From Lachnospiraceae bacterium (lineage in GTDB: Bacteria; Bacillota; Clostridia; Lachnospirales; Lachnospiraceae): DNA of 37,959 nt. Under the pieces are notes generated by a model. The model did not search any database and was not told where the DNA came from. It saw only the letters and a list, made by a program, of their open reading frames with translations. Numbering within the stretch: position 1 is the first letter of the stretch; every line of letters starts with the position of its first letter. The stretch lies in the NCBI GenBank assembly GCA_017532145.1, contig JAFXJR010000123.1, forward strand, positions 1 to 37,959. Direction: 5' to 3'. Positions 18,201-23,944 of this stretch are shown here, one piece after another. The position numbers and the translations under genes were made by a program.

Positions 18201-18317
18201 ATGATTTCCGGTAAGCCAAATGGAGATGGAAGCTTCCGCCTGGATCCTAAGGGTGAAGCAACCAGAGCAGAATGTGCAGCAATGTTGCAGCGTTTTGCCA
18301 ATAAATATATTCCATAA
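12291..18317 (+). CDS. S-layer-anchored GH84 beta-N-acetylglucosaminidase
   Basis: A 2008-residue exported glycosidase. After a signal peptide (cleavage near QTAATE) comes a GH20b/GH84-type N-terminal domain (YPIPQSIQYQTG). The GH84 catalytic barrel spans about 182-460: SRGFIEGYYGNPWS, FYAPKNDP, and the paired catalytic aspartates Asp302-Asp303 in ILADDAANVG, as in Clostridium perfringens NagJ. A helical region follows. Four F5/8-type C (CBM32-like) modules lie near 650-787, 797-928, 942-1075 and 1202-1351. Then come a fibronectin III domain (about 1480-1567), a Gly/Asp/Glu linker, three FIVAR repeats and three SLH domains. The enzyme should release terminal beta-GlcNAc, for example from mucin O-glycans, while tethered to the wall. 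The ATG at 12291 follows AGGAAGGAGAGG; an upstream in-frame ATG lies in the leader hairpin and has no ribosome binding site. It stands alone with a strong terminator. Confidence 0.93.
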   Translation: MKKKRMAVTAMAAVATAGTLLSLPLQTAATERTYELYPIPQSIQYQTGSYMLSDEVNVVYESGIDQETKNRLAEAARLSGITLSPTSDVVDNKTNILVGIKGDEADTKVDEYAETRLTVTNEELFNKTDSYVMESDNNVITVLAKDADAAFYGMTTLYHIMDQIEDKSIRNFQIEDYADIVSRGFIEGYYGNPWSTEDRIKLMEWGGYYKLNSYFYAPKNDPKHNSQWRVKYTDQEIEELIKPLAEAGNRSKCRFVYALHPYMYNAIRHNTEENYQEDLAIMQAKFDQVIEAGVRQISILADDAANVGGANYTRMLTDMTNWIKEKQKKYPDLKLTLPFVTQEYMYNGESYYRDFPANVQIVMTGGRIWGEVSQNFTTTFTTNAGRGPYLWINWPCTDNSKKHLIMGGYSNFLHPNVDPAKVEGIVLNPMQQSEPSKVAIFGNAAYSWNIWESEEVANQAWKDSFKYVDGNSAAETEASTALRELSKHMINQAMDGRVVALQESVELKELLTPFKDKLSNNAEITEAEIDAIKAEFEKLQQAAVTYREKANDTRIKDQIVYWLDCWDDTTEAALAYLEGVRDVLTEDKSGLVDNYIRGEAAFTASKDHPLWYLDHYEYAEVGVQHIVPFIKAMDTYLSKKALEAVDPSAVTYTYISNEYTTPYSGSPEDVLDGDDSTAMVFHEPNYVTTGQYIGLQFSAPITLNNVRFALGGGKNHFYYSKLEYQTADSEEWKAVSDQIYERPQNSEEPIIATELGLENVVAVRLLATQNNNIDSWLNIKSIDINKEVEPAPADPLTAATTTNSSNVAVASGNVGNVTDGNLSTELWLKSASGDFIPADAAVTVDLGEAKAIGSVYVAQDTARANGRDILSKGVVEYSLDNNTWYTLGALAEENEQTILGGATARYVRVRNTEQKNVWWRLSEIQVFSAEDSPLSMAVSLIDLRVGNHNSINDASKNNKPEYIVDGDMTTLAWLAGSDNGNIPAGGGVEITLSKETELTGINIVQADGSGDKVANLTASYQDSEGSWHELGVKTNAGDNTVFSFSAVKAKAIRLVNSGSATNAWWKLYEVSLIQASQSKEGIVYTNSVNASTFGGSVNSTGAVLSSGMITLAPGEYIGLDVQNIQTIETLSVAGEGIAAAKLEISSNGMQWESIENTDAAAQKAVRYVRLYNAGTEDLALNIEAFSLTFYTIGQLGELISSNIPVTASWGDDRNNLKAFDGDMTTYQKFGGNPQAGNTAVYSLGQEIDVESIRVYTTDGTQDYIRDAKIQLSMDGETWEDALTIGDGTTDTEPTSTMGSGALGESDSNYPNVRYYGQDGINKKARFMRLYITANFPGRAIIINEIVINDGAYISEESNAAFSGTLEAEGYKPSNMLDKNLSTSYKASQANGSLTYAVSEAGVLSFRMIQSGEITGAAIKAKVLDTNNTEDTVEVGTLADNINDFQVPEGKELAAIVIEWQEKIPAIAELILIKDEQKPTAPSAAAATEVTANSAKLTWTAATDNGRIGKYEIYQESSLIAIVDGSATETVLKNLDAETAYTLEVYAYDSAGNCSESCQVSFTTLKEDSSGGGEGGDEGGDEGNDNEAVEEYKQQLTALIAEAKEKIASDKYTETTVTALQAEVTKAENLMKEAAPTAAALQQSVTDLDNTLKALEEKKNDSPDSTDDTTAEKQQLTALIGQAKEKIASGKYTEATVKALQAEVTRAENLLKQTAPTAAALQQSITAMNNAIKALAEKTDDGSAAYKKQLTTLIGQAKEKIASKKYTEATVTKLQAEVAKAEALLKEAAPTAAKLQQSVNSLNTAVKALVEKAETVEKKWIFTDVKVTTGNWKYESVKYVYNKDVMGAVTGTTEFQPDRPLNRAMFATVLYRMAGEPKVTFENKFTDVVAGKWYSNAILWAYQNKIVSGFSDGSYGIEANITREQIAKMLNEYAKLCKYDISQKNALNEFTDAASVSNWAVEYMQWATAVKMISGKPNGDGSFRLDPKGEATRAECAAMLQRFANKYIP
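17062..17730 (+). repeat. three tandem FIVAR-coding repeats
   Basis: Three copies of about 220 bp encode the FIVAR units (QLTALI.QAKEKIAS.KYTEATV.. LQAEV..AE.LL...APTAA.LQQS). Copies two and three share a 30-bp identical block at 17324 and 17546, 222 bp apart. FIVAR modules serve as spacers or sugar-binding units in wall proteins. Homogenisation between copies is likely. Confidence 0.85.
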
Positions 18318-18365
18318 GAGGAATTAGGACAGCTGAAAGTATGCGAAAATATAGCTGAAACAAGT

Positions 18366-18398
18366 AAAAATCCCATCGCCATAGGCGATGGGATTTTT
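18366..18398. terminator. strong bidirectional terminator after the GH84 gene
   Basis: A 15-bp perfect stem, AAAAATCCCATCGCC with GGCGATGGGATTTTT, closes a 3-nt loop (ATA) and has A and T tracts on the two sides. It starts about 50 bp after the GH84 stop. Confidence 0.9.
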
Positions 18399-18403
18399 GT
18401 ATG

Positions 18404-18430
18404 GTAACGGTGAGGGTACTGAACAGTTAC
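18404..18430 (+). repeat. 27-bp dispersed repeat, left copy of an inverted pair
   Basis: Begins GTAACGGTGAGGGTACTG and ends AACAGTTAC. Its reverse complement recurs at 19274-19300 with one mismatch. Each copy has GTAAC/GTTAC ends, so it is weakly palindromic itself. The identity stops sharply at both ends of the 27 bp. The two copies bracket the gene at 18502-19170. Confidence 0.85.
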
Positions 18431-18445
18431 AAAAAATATCATCAA

Positions 18446-18479
18446 AAAACAGCCGTGGGTGTAGACCAACGGCTGTTTT
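18446..18479 (-). terminator. terminator of the minus-strand gene at 18502
   Basis: AAAACAGCCGT (18446-18456) pairs with ACGGCTGTTTT (18469-18479) over a 12-nt loop. On the minus strand the stem is followed by a run of six or more T, as expected for the gene ending at 18502. Confidence 0.8.
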
Positions 18480-18501
18480 CTATCAATAATTATTTGTTAG
18501 T

Positions 18502-19170
18502 TTATTCTGCAGGGCTTTCTTCGGTTGCCTTTACAGTAGTATCTTCTACCGTAGTTTTACCGGCTTCCTCAGCAAACTTGTCGAACTTCTCCATAACTGC
18601 AGCATAGGTTTTCTGGCTCAGTTCCGGCAGCTCGCCTCCCCAGGTCTCAGTAGCCTGACGGAATCCTTCCTTAAAAGCTTCTCTCATTTCTTCCATCAGT
18701 TCCGGATCTCCACCAGTCAATGCCTTGGCAAAATCAAGGATACGCTCGGAAGTCTGTTCTACTCCCCAGTAGCCATCTTCTGCAATATCTTTCTCTGCCT
18801 GTGCTTTTACTACCGGATCTACCTCAAAGTCTCCTTTGGCAAGAAAACTCCAGATACTGTCTGTCTCTCCAAGCGTCTTACCCTGCTTGCTAATCAGCTG
18901 CTCAACCAGTGTCTTAAACTGTGCAACACGTGCTTCTGCATCTGCCTGAAGCTTGGCAATCAGTTCAGGGTCATTCTTATAGGTTTTCTTTGTAGCAGCG
19001 GTGTCTGCAGCTTCTGTTGAAGGCTCATAAATAACTCCATTAACTCCATTAGAAGCAGAAGTGTTTTCTTTAGCAGCAGCTTCTGCAGCGACAGTACTTT
19101 TGGAATCTGTGTTGTAGGTGGCATATGTCTCAGCAACGGCCGTGGTATTAGTAATTCCATTTACGCTCAT
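18502..19170 (-). CDS. conserved protein of unknown function
   Basis: A 222-residue protein, strongly initiated (AAGGAGGG before the ATG). The N-terminal 70 residues are low-complexity Thr/Ala/Ser-rich without a signal peptide. The rest is helical with conserved-looking text: DPELIAKLQADAEARVAQFK, LVEQLISKQGKTLGETDSIW, EDGYWGVEQTSERILDFAKA, LTGGDPE, FKEGFRQATETWGGELPELS, and QKTYAAVMEKFD. I recognise this as a recurring type in Lachnospiraceae. The WGV-TSERI-DFA and LPELSQKT-D segments resemble the DUF5610 family, but I cannot confirm that by search. The function is unknown. It is isolated, bracketed by the 27-bp inverted repeats and closed by its own terminator. Confidence 0.8.
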   Translation of the reverse strand: MSVNGITNTTAVAETYATYNTDSKSTVAAEAAAKENTSASNGVNGVIYEPSTEAADTAATKKTYKNDPELIAKLQADAEARVAQFKTLVEQLISKQGKTLGETDSIWSFLAKGDFEVDPVVKAQAEKDIAEDGYWGVEQTSERILDFAKALTGGDPELMEEMREAFKEGFRQATETWGGELPELSQKTYAAVMEKFDKFAEEAGKTTVEDTTVKATEESPAE

Positions 19171-19273
19171 GTGAAACCCTCCTTGGTTATGTAATGGTTG
19201 ATGCTGTTTCCTCTTTAGTTCCGGGAGTGAAATCGGACAGTAACAATCGGATAACCTGGTATAAATAAGTTTC

Positions 19274-19300
19274 GTAACTGTTCAGTACTCTCACCGTTAC
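19274..19300 (-). repeat. 27-bp dispersed repeat, right copy of the inverted pair
   Basis: Reads GTAACTGTTCAGTACTCTCA then CCGTTAC. It is the reverse complement of 18404-18430 apart from one base. It lies about 100 bp upstream of the start of the minus-strand gene, in its probable promoter zone. Confidence 0.85.
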
Positions 19301-19617
19301 GTTTTTATCACTACGTTTTCTTACGATCAGCACAGCAGGTGTGCTGACCCATTGGGTAGTTGGTTTCTTTGCTTATCCTCAGTGCTTAATGGACTTGAGG
19401 CAGGAGAACAGCAATAGATAGTTAATAGTTTCTATTATGGTATATATCGACAGCTTGAAAGGGTTTGATAAGGTAAAATATGGGAAATCGGTAAATATTT
19501 TATCAATAAACTTTTAATAGTCTGTGCCTTCCCTCACACCGGTCAAAAAGTCTCGGCAGAGTGGATACGAAAAGTAACTGATATACTGAGTACAGAAAAG
19601 GATTGTGCAGAATAGTC
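19301..19617. other. non-coding spacer with one hairpin
   Basis: No convincing reading frame. At 19327-19347, TCAGCACA and TGTGCTGA form a perfect 8-bp stem with loop GCAGG, without a T tract. The rest is AT-rich. No RNA family is recognised. It separates the divergent 18502 gene and the ispE operon. Confidence 0.5.
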
Positions 19618-19646
19618 TTGACGAACCATAGTAAATTGTATATAAT
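19618..19646 (+). promoter_or_regulatory. strong SigA promoter of the ispE operon
   Basis: TTGACG (19618-19623), 17 bp, TATAAT (19641-19646): eleven of twelve consensus bases. Transcription should start near 19653, giving a leader of about 50 nt before the ispE ATG. Confidence 0.8.
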
Positions 19647-19669
19647 AAAATACAATCTTTGTATACAAA
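19636..19669. promoter_or_regulatory. paired palindromes over the ispE promoter, candidate GntR operators
   Basis: ATTGTAT (19636-19642) and ATACAAT (19650-19656) form an inverted repeat across the -10 box. Next to it TTTGTATACAAA (19658-19669) is a perfect 12-bp palindrome at or just after the expected start. TTGTATACAA-like palindromes with a GT..AC core are typical of GntR-family sites, and a GntR regulator is encoded two genes downstream. Autoregulation is inferred. Confidence 0.55.
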
Positions 19670-19701
19670 ATGCAAATTCAAAGAAAGGAAAGGAATAATC
19701 T

Positions 19702-20568
19702 ATGGATTCTGACCGTATTCAAAGAAAGGCTTATGCCAAAGTAAATCTGGGGTTGGACGTACTTCGACGCAGAGAAGACGGATATCATGAAGTAAGAATG
19801 ATTATGCAGACGGTAGATTTGTATGATACACTTACTTTTTCCAAACAAAAAGAAAAAGGAATCCTTGTGCTTACCGATCAGGAAGCGTTGCCGGGGGATG
19901 AAAGCAACCTGGTTTATCGTGCAGCCAAGCTGATTACAGATACCTATGGTGTGGAACAGGGAATCCGGATTGATTTACAAAAAAGGATTCCCATGGCAGC
20001 AGGGATGGCAGGTGGCAGTACAGATGCAGCCGCAGTTTTTCATGGGATGAATGAATTGTTTGACTTGGGTATGGGACAAGAGGAGATGTGCAGGCTGGGA
20101 GTCAGGATTGGAGCCGATGTACCCTATTGTATTATGGGGGGTACCGCATTGGCAGAAGGAATTGGGGAGAAGCTGACCCCACTGAAGGCTGCTCCTTCTT
20201 GCTTTGTTGTGATTGCCAAACCGGATTTGGAGGTTTCTACAAAATATGTCTATGAGAATCTGCAGGCAGACAGTTTAGCCTTTCATCCTGATATAGATGG
20301 TATGCAGGCGGCTATAGACATGGGAAATCTTCAGGAAATGGCTAAACGGATGGGTAATGTGTTGGAGACGGTAACAGAGACCCGCTATCCGGTGATTACC
20401 CAATTAAAGGAGTTAATGAAGGCAGGGGGAGCCTTGAATGCTTTGATGAGTGGCAGTGGCCCTACTGTATTTGGGATTTTTGATACGCAGGAAAGTGCCG
20501 GAAATATATACGAAGAACTGAAAAATAAAAAGATAACCAGTCAGGTATTTCTTTCAGCATTAGTATAA
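19702..20568 (+). CDS. ispE: 4-diphosphocytidyl-2-C-methyl-D-erythritol kinase
   Basis: ATP-dependent phosphorylation of CDP-methylerythritol, fourth step of the MEP isoprenoid pathway; cytoplasmic. The 288 residues have the GHMP-kinase pattern: AYAKVNLGLDVLRRREDGYHE at the N-terminus, the phosphate loop PMAAGMAGGSTDAA at about 97-110, GADVPYCIMGG, and the C-terminal MSGSGPTVFGIF. GAAAGGAAAGG lies before the ATG at 19702. It is first in an operon with the GntR regulator 38 bp downstream. Confidence 0.96.
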   Translation: MDSDRIQRKAYAKVNLGLDVLRRREDGYHEVRMIMQTVDLYDTLTFSKQKEKGILVLTDQEALPGDESNLVYRAAKLITDTYGVEQGIRIDLQKRIPMAAGMAGGSTDAAAVFHGMNELFDLGMGQEEMCRLGVRIGADVPYCIMGGTALAEGIGEKLTPLKAAPSCFVVIAKPDLEVSTKYVYENLQADSLAFHPDIDGMQAAIDMGNLQEMAKRMGNVLETVTETRYPVITQLKELMKAGGALNALMSGSGPTVFGIFDTQESAGNIYEELKNKKITSQVFLSALV

Positions 20569-20606
20569 CCAGTATACCAAATGAATAAAGAAAACGGAGA
20601 ATGGAT

Positions 20607-21296
20607 ATGGGTAGTGAAAATTTGCAGGTAAGTATGGATGAGTTTTTACCTTTGCGGGATGTGGTGTTTAATACCCTGCGCAGAGGGATATTGACAGGGG
20701 AGCTAAAGCCGGGAGAAAGACTAATGGAAATTCACCTAGCAAATCGTCTGGGAGTAAGCAGGACTCCTATTCGGGAGGCTATTCGGAAGCTGGAACTGGA
20801 AGGGCTGGTGAAGATGATTCCCCGAAGAGGAGCAGAGGTAGCTCAGATTACAGAAAAGAGTATGAAGGATGTATTGGAGGTACGCAGAGCCTTAGATGCA
20901 CTATGTGCAGAACTGGCCTGTGAGCGGATTACGGAGGAGGAAAAGGAGAGATTAAAGGAAAGCTGTACAGAGTTTGAGCGGGCAGTCAAAACAAAGGATT
21001 TGACGACGATTGCAAAAGCGGATGTGGCTATTCATGATATTATTGTAGAGGCCACCGGAAATCAGAGATTGGTTCAGCTGGTGAATAACTTGGGGGAACA
21101 GATGTACAGGTATCGCTTTGAGTATATCAAGGATGAAAGTCAGCATGAGCATCTGGTGGAAGAGCATAGAATAATATATGACAGTATTATCAAAAAAGAT
21201 TGTACAGCAGCAGCGCAGGCTGCCCGAATACATATTGATAACCAGGAGAAAGCGGTGATGAAGCAGATTCGTCTGGATAATACTCCAAAAAAATAG
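20607..21296 (+). CDS. GntR-family transcriptional regulator, FadR subfamily with FCD domain
   Basis: A 229-residue DNA-binding regulator. A winged helix-turn-helix at about 17-80 contains ILTGELKPGERLMEIHLA, LGVSRTPIREAI and LEGLVKMIPRRGAEV, the GntR signature. The C-terminal half is an FCD ligand domain with spaced metal-binding-type residues (DVAIHDI, HEHLVEEHR, ARIHI). The effector is unknown; FCD members usually respond to organic acids or sugar acids. GGAGA is too near the first ATG at 20601, so the ATG at 20607 is preferred. The operon position (ispE upstream, murI downstream) and the palindromes at 19636-19669 suggest control of its own promoter. Confidence 0.9.
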   Translation: MGSENLQVSMDEFLPLRDVVFNTLRRGILTGELKPGERLMEIHLANRLGVSRTPIREAIRKLELEGLVKMIPRRGAEVAQITEKSMKDVLEVRRALDALCAELACERITEEEKERLKESCTEFERAVKTKDLTTIAKADVAIHDIIVEATGNQRLVQLVNNLGEQMYRYRFEYIKDESQHEHLVEEHRIIYDSIIKKDCTAAAQAARIHIDNQEKAVMKQIRLDNTPKK

Positions 21297-21429
21297 TTCT
21301 GATTTGGGTTGATACTGGTATAAAATGTACCAGTCAGGAAAGACTTTTTCTATCAGGGTTAATCAGGCATGAGGGAAGACGGAGAGGAAGCTGCAGATGA
21401 GACTTCCCAAGTATCTTCTTACAATGAGA

Positions 21430-21477
21430 CCATGTATTATGGAGACTATGTATTATGGAAACCATATATCATGGCCG
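21430..21477 (+). repeat. three 16-bp tandem units before the small membrane-protein gene
   Basis: CCATGTATTATGGAGA, CTATGTATTATGGAAA and CCATATATCATGGCCG follow each other exactly. Units one and three have CCAT...ATGG ends. They lie in the leader of the gene at 21516. Confidence 0.6.
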
Positions 21478-21515
21478 GAAAAACCTTTTATCATGGAAAA
21501 GATAGGAGAAGTCAG

Positions 21516-21872
21516 ATGAAAAAAATATGGGAAACGGCAGTAATCCTGTTTGCTGCGATGAGTTTTTGGGGAATGCTGTATCCGGATCTTTGTTTTACCG
21601 GAGACGTATGTGTAGTGATGGAGATGGAAACGGATGAGGATGATGTGACTCCAACCGATTCAAATAACCAAAAGCAGAAGGCAGTCTGGGGAGACAGTCG
21701 GCAGACAGCCTCCAACAGTGATATTTATGAGGCAGAGCCTGGGCAGATACGCATCAGAAGCAGGCTGCTGGAGCTGTGGAATCAAAGGATTGTGGGGATT
21801 ACTGCTGAGGCAAGGGAACTTCAGGATTCCGACAGTCAAAGGGCAGTACAACATGAAGGAAGAAAAAAATGA
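21516..21872 (+). CDS. small membrane-anchored protein of unknown function
   Basis: A 118-residue protein. A single N-terminal hydrophobic segment (KIWETAVILFAAMSFWGMLY) is followed by an acidic stretch (MEMETDEDDVTPTD) and a polar, mostly helical tail. No domain is recognised. The frame is open further upstream to 21369, but the ATG at 21516 has AGGAGAA at proper distance and starts the hydrophobic segment. It lies 12 bp before murI, so it is likely translated from the same mRNA. It could be an anchored envelope accessory protein; that is a guess from position. Confidence 0.6.
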   Translation: MKKIWETAVILFAAMSFWGMLYPDLCFTGDVCVVMEMETDEDDVTPTDSNNQKQKAVWGDSRQTASNSDIYEAEPGQIRIRSRLLELWNQRIVGITAEARELQDSDSQRAVQHEGRKK

Positions 21873-21884
21873 GGGAGGAATGGA

Positions 21885-22727
21885 ATGTCGTTAGCAGACG
21901 ATAGGGAAGCTCTCAGGCAGGCACCGGTAGGTGTTTTTGACTCTGGTGTAGGTGGATTGACTGTGGCAAGGGAAATTATGCGACAGATACCTAATGAAAA
22001 AATCATCTATTTTGGAGATACAGCCCGGGTGCCATATGGAAGTAAGTCTAAAGAAACGATTACAAGATATGCAAGGCAGATTGTTCGTTTTCTTCAGGAG
22101 CAGAGGGTAAAAGCAATCGTGGCTGCCTGCAATACGGCCAGTGCTTATGCTTTGGATGAGATAGAAGGGGAAATAGATATTCCCATTATTGGAGTAGTAA
22201 AGCCAGGTGCCAGAGTGGCAGCAGAGTCTACAAAAAATGGGCGGGTAGGTGTGATTGGTACAGAGGGTACGATAGGCAGTAGGATTTATTCTACATATAT
22301 TAAAGAAATAAACCCGGAGATACAGGTTATGGGGAAAGCCTGTCCTCTTTTTGTTCCACTGGTGGAGGAAGGACTGTGGCAGGACCCGGTAACAGATGAG
22401 ATTGCCAAACGGTATCTTGGAGGACTGATTGACAGCGAAATTGATACATTAATCCTTGGCTGTACCCATTATCCATTGATTCGCTCTACTCTGGGCAGGA
22501 TTATAGGAGAAGGCGTTACTCTGGTTAATCCTGCCTATGAGACAGCAAGAGAGTTAAAGGAGCTTTTGGAAAGAGAGCAGCTCTTAAATGAAAAAAAACA
22601 GGAGCTTGGCATGAACTGTTACCGCTTTTATGTAAGTGATATGGCAGAAAAGTTCCAAAGCTTTGCCAATTCTATATTGAAGTATGGAATTTTATCGGCA
22701 AGGAAGATAGATATAGAGCATTATTGA
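21885..22727 (+). CDS. murI: glutamate racemase
   Basis: Converts L- to D-glutamate for the peptidoglycan stem peptide; cytoplasmic, cofactor-independent, using two cysteines. The 280 residues have GVFDSGVGGLTVAREI, YFGDTARVPYGSKS, Cys82 in AACNTASA, GTEGTI, and Cys193 in LGCTHYPL, the full catalytic set. GAGGGAGGAATGG precedes the ATG. Clustering with ispE and a GntR regulator links isoprenoid-carrier and wall-precursor supply, which may simply reflect operon drift. Confidence 0.96.
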   Translation: MSLADDREALRQAPVGVFDSGVGGLTVAREIMRQIPNEKIIYFGDTARVPYGSKSKETITRYARQIVRFLQEQRVKAIVAACNTASAYALDEIEGEIDIPIIGVVKPGARVAAESTKNGRVGVIGTEGTIGSRIYSTYIKEINPEIQVMGKACPLFVPLVEEGLWQDPVTDEIAKRYLGGLIDSEIDTLILGCTHYPLIRSTLGRIIGEGVTLVNPAYETARELKELLEREQLLNEKKQELGMNCYRFYVSDMAEKFQSFANSILKYGILSARKIDIEHY

Positions 22728-22783
22728 AGGCAATGACCATTTATTTCACAACAAATAGGATGAAGGGAGAGTAGGGGAAAGGT

Positions 22784-23233
22784 ATGACAAAAGAGGTATT
22801 GTTGTCTTTACGTGGTCTGCAGTTTGATATACCAAATGCAGATGGAGATAAAATAGAGACCATCACTGTTGCTGAGTATTACTACAGAAATGACAGCCAT
22901 TATGTTCTTTATGAGGAGGTAACAGAAGGGTTTGGGCAGTCCACAAAAAGTGTAATTAAGTTCAAAAAAAATTATCTGGAACTGACCAAGAAGGGGCTGG
23001 TCAATGTCCATATGGTTTTTGAGGAAAACAGAAAAAATATGACCAACTATTGTACGCCCTATGGAGACATACTGATAGGTATCGATACCAAACGTATCCT
23101 GATTCAGGAAGAGGAGGAGCGTATTGAGGTAAGGGTGGAATATGCTCTGGAGGTAAATTATGAGCATTTTGCAAATTGCAGGATTAAGATTGGCATTCAA
23201 TCAAAAAACGGAAATGGATTTACCCTGAAGTAA
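22784..23233 (+). CDS. DUF1934 family protein (calycin-like beta-barrel)
   Basis: A 149-residue cytosolic protein fitting the DUF1934/YwiB family: GDKIETITVAEYYYRNDSHY, LYEEV.EG.GQSTKSVIKF, NYLELTKKG, VFEENRKNMTNYCTPYGDI, IDTKRI, and RVEYALEVNYEHFANCRI. The family has a single beta-barrel fold resembling calycins and no established function. It follows murI by 56 bp and ends in a hairpin shared with the converging gene at 23245. Confidence 0.8.
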   Translation: MTKEVLLSLRGLQFDIPNADGDKIETITVAEYYYRNDSHYVLYEEVTEGFGQSTKSVIKFKKNYLELTKKGLVNVHMVFEENRKNMTNYCTPYGDILIGIDTKRILIQEEEERIEVRVEYALEVNYEHFANCRIKIGIQSKNGNGFTLK

Positions 23234-23244
23234 ATCCATTTCCG
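23209..23244. terminator. bidirectional terminator overlapping the DUF1934 stop codon
   Basis: A perfect 14-bp stem, CGGAAATGGATTTA with TAAATCCATTTCCG, has an 8-nt loop. On the minus strand it is followed by TTTTTTG, a good terminator for the gene at 23245. On the plus strand it contains the DUF1934 stop codon (23231-23233) and the following T run is weak (CTATTT). Confidence 0.75.
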
Positions 23245-23724
23245 CTATTTAATTGGCTTAGCACCAGCCTTTTCCTGTGCTTTTTCTACCATCCGTTTAA
23301 AGAAACCTTTCTTTTTCTGGGGAGCAGGTGCGGCAGGACGGCCATGAAGTCCCTTGACCTCCGTAATATAGATACCGCTGACTGCAGCTTTTACCTCTTT
23401 TTTCACAGGAACCATGTCGAAGATTTTCTCCTCACAGACAAGAGTTACAATTTGAGGTCCAACCTTCGCTTTAATAATAGGAAGCTTGGAGTTGCGCATC
23501 AGACGGGGCGTTTGTTCAATGACTGCCTGGGGAAGGCCGGATTCTTTGATTTTCATCCTTTTTTTGTCAATAATAAGCATGGAAACGGTCTGTCGCATGG
23601 CGGCAATCTGTGCCTGCTGCTCGGCCTGCTTTTTTTGTGCCTTTTTTCCCAAAAAATACAAAACCACAAGTGCAATGACTAAAATTACAAGGATGACTAA
23701 TAATACAATTGTTAATGGACTCAC
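23245..23724 (-). CDS. membrane-anchored conserved protein of unknown function
   Basis: A 159-residue protein with one strong N-terminal transmembrane helix (about residues 4-25) followed by a Lys/Gln-rich helix. The middle part contains GLPQAVIEQTPRLMRNSKLP, KAKVGPQIVTLVCEEKIFD and KKEVKAAVSGIYITEVKGLH. It ends in a basic Pro/Ala/Lys tail. It is of a type recurring in Lachnospiraceae but no family name is known to me. The start is GTG at 23724, supported by AGGAGG 6-7 nt upstream. It converges on the DUF1934 gene and shares its terminator. Confidence 0.75.
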   Translation of the reverse strand: MSPLTIVLLVILVILVIALVVLYFLGKKAQKKQAEQQAQIAAMRQTVSMLIIDKKRMKIKESGLPQAVIEQTPRLMRNSKLPIIKAKVGPQIVTLVCEEKIFDMVPVKKEVKAAVSGIYITEVKGLHGRPAAPAPQKKKGFFKRMVEKAQEKAGAKPIK

Positions 23725-23798
23725 AAGGTACCTCCTGTCTGCTCGTTTTTTGCAGAATTATTGTAGCATTGTTTTGGAAAATAGGCAAGTAGTAACAA

Positions 23799-23827
23799 TT
23801 GAAGAAAGAAAAGTATTGTTATATAAT
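23799..23827 (+). promoter_or_regulatory. SigA promoter for the cardiolipin synthase gene
   Basis: TTGAAG (23799-23804), 17 bp, TATAAT (23822-23827), about 118 bp before the cls start. The leader between them has an imperfect hairpin (TTTACCTGT with ACAGGGTAAA near 23877-23906). Confidence 0.55.
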
Positions 23828-23944
23828 GGGTAGTGTTTATGGCTCTATTATTGGACAAAGGTCTAAGAAACCGTAGTTTACCTGTGGTTAAGTTGAACAG
23901 GGTAAAATAGGAGAGAAAGTCTTGAAAGGAGCAAAAAGATAAGT

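Noticed and set aside
18404-19300. A complete insertion sequence
   Set aside because: The inverted repeats enclose a gene with no transposase features (no DDE or HUH pattern), and no target-site duplication was seen. Kept as a finding about repeats only.
21309-21330. Terminator after the GntR gene (ACTGGTA with TACCAGT)
   Set aside because: Only a 7-bp stem with no T run directly after it. Transcription probably continues to the small membrane-protein gene and murI.
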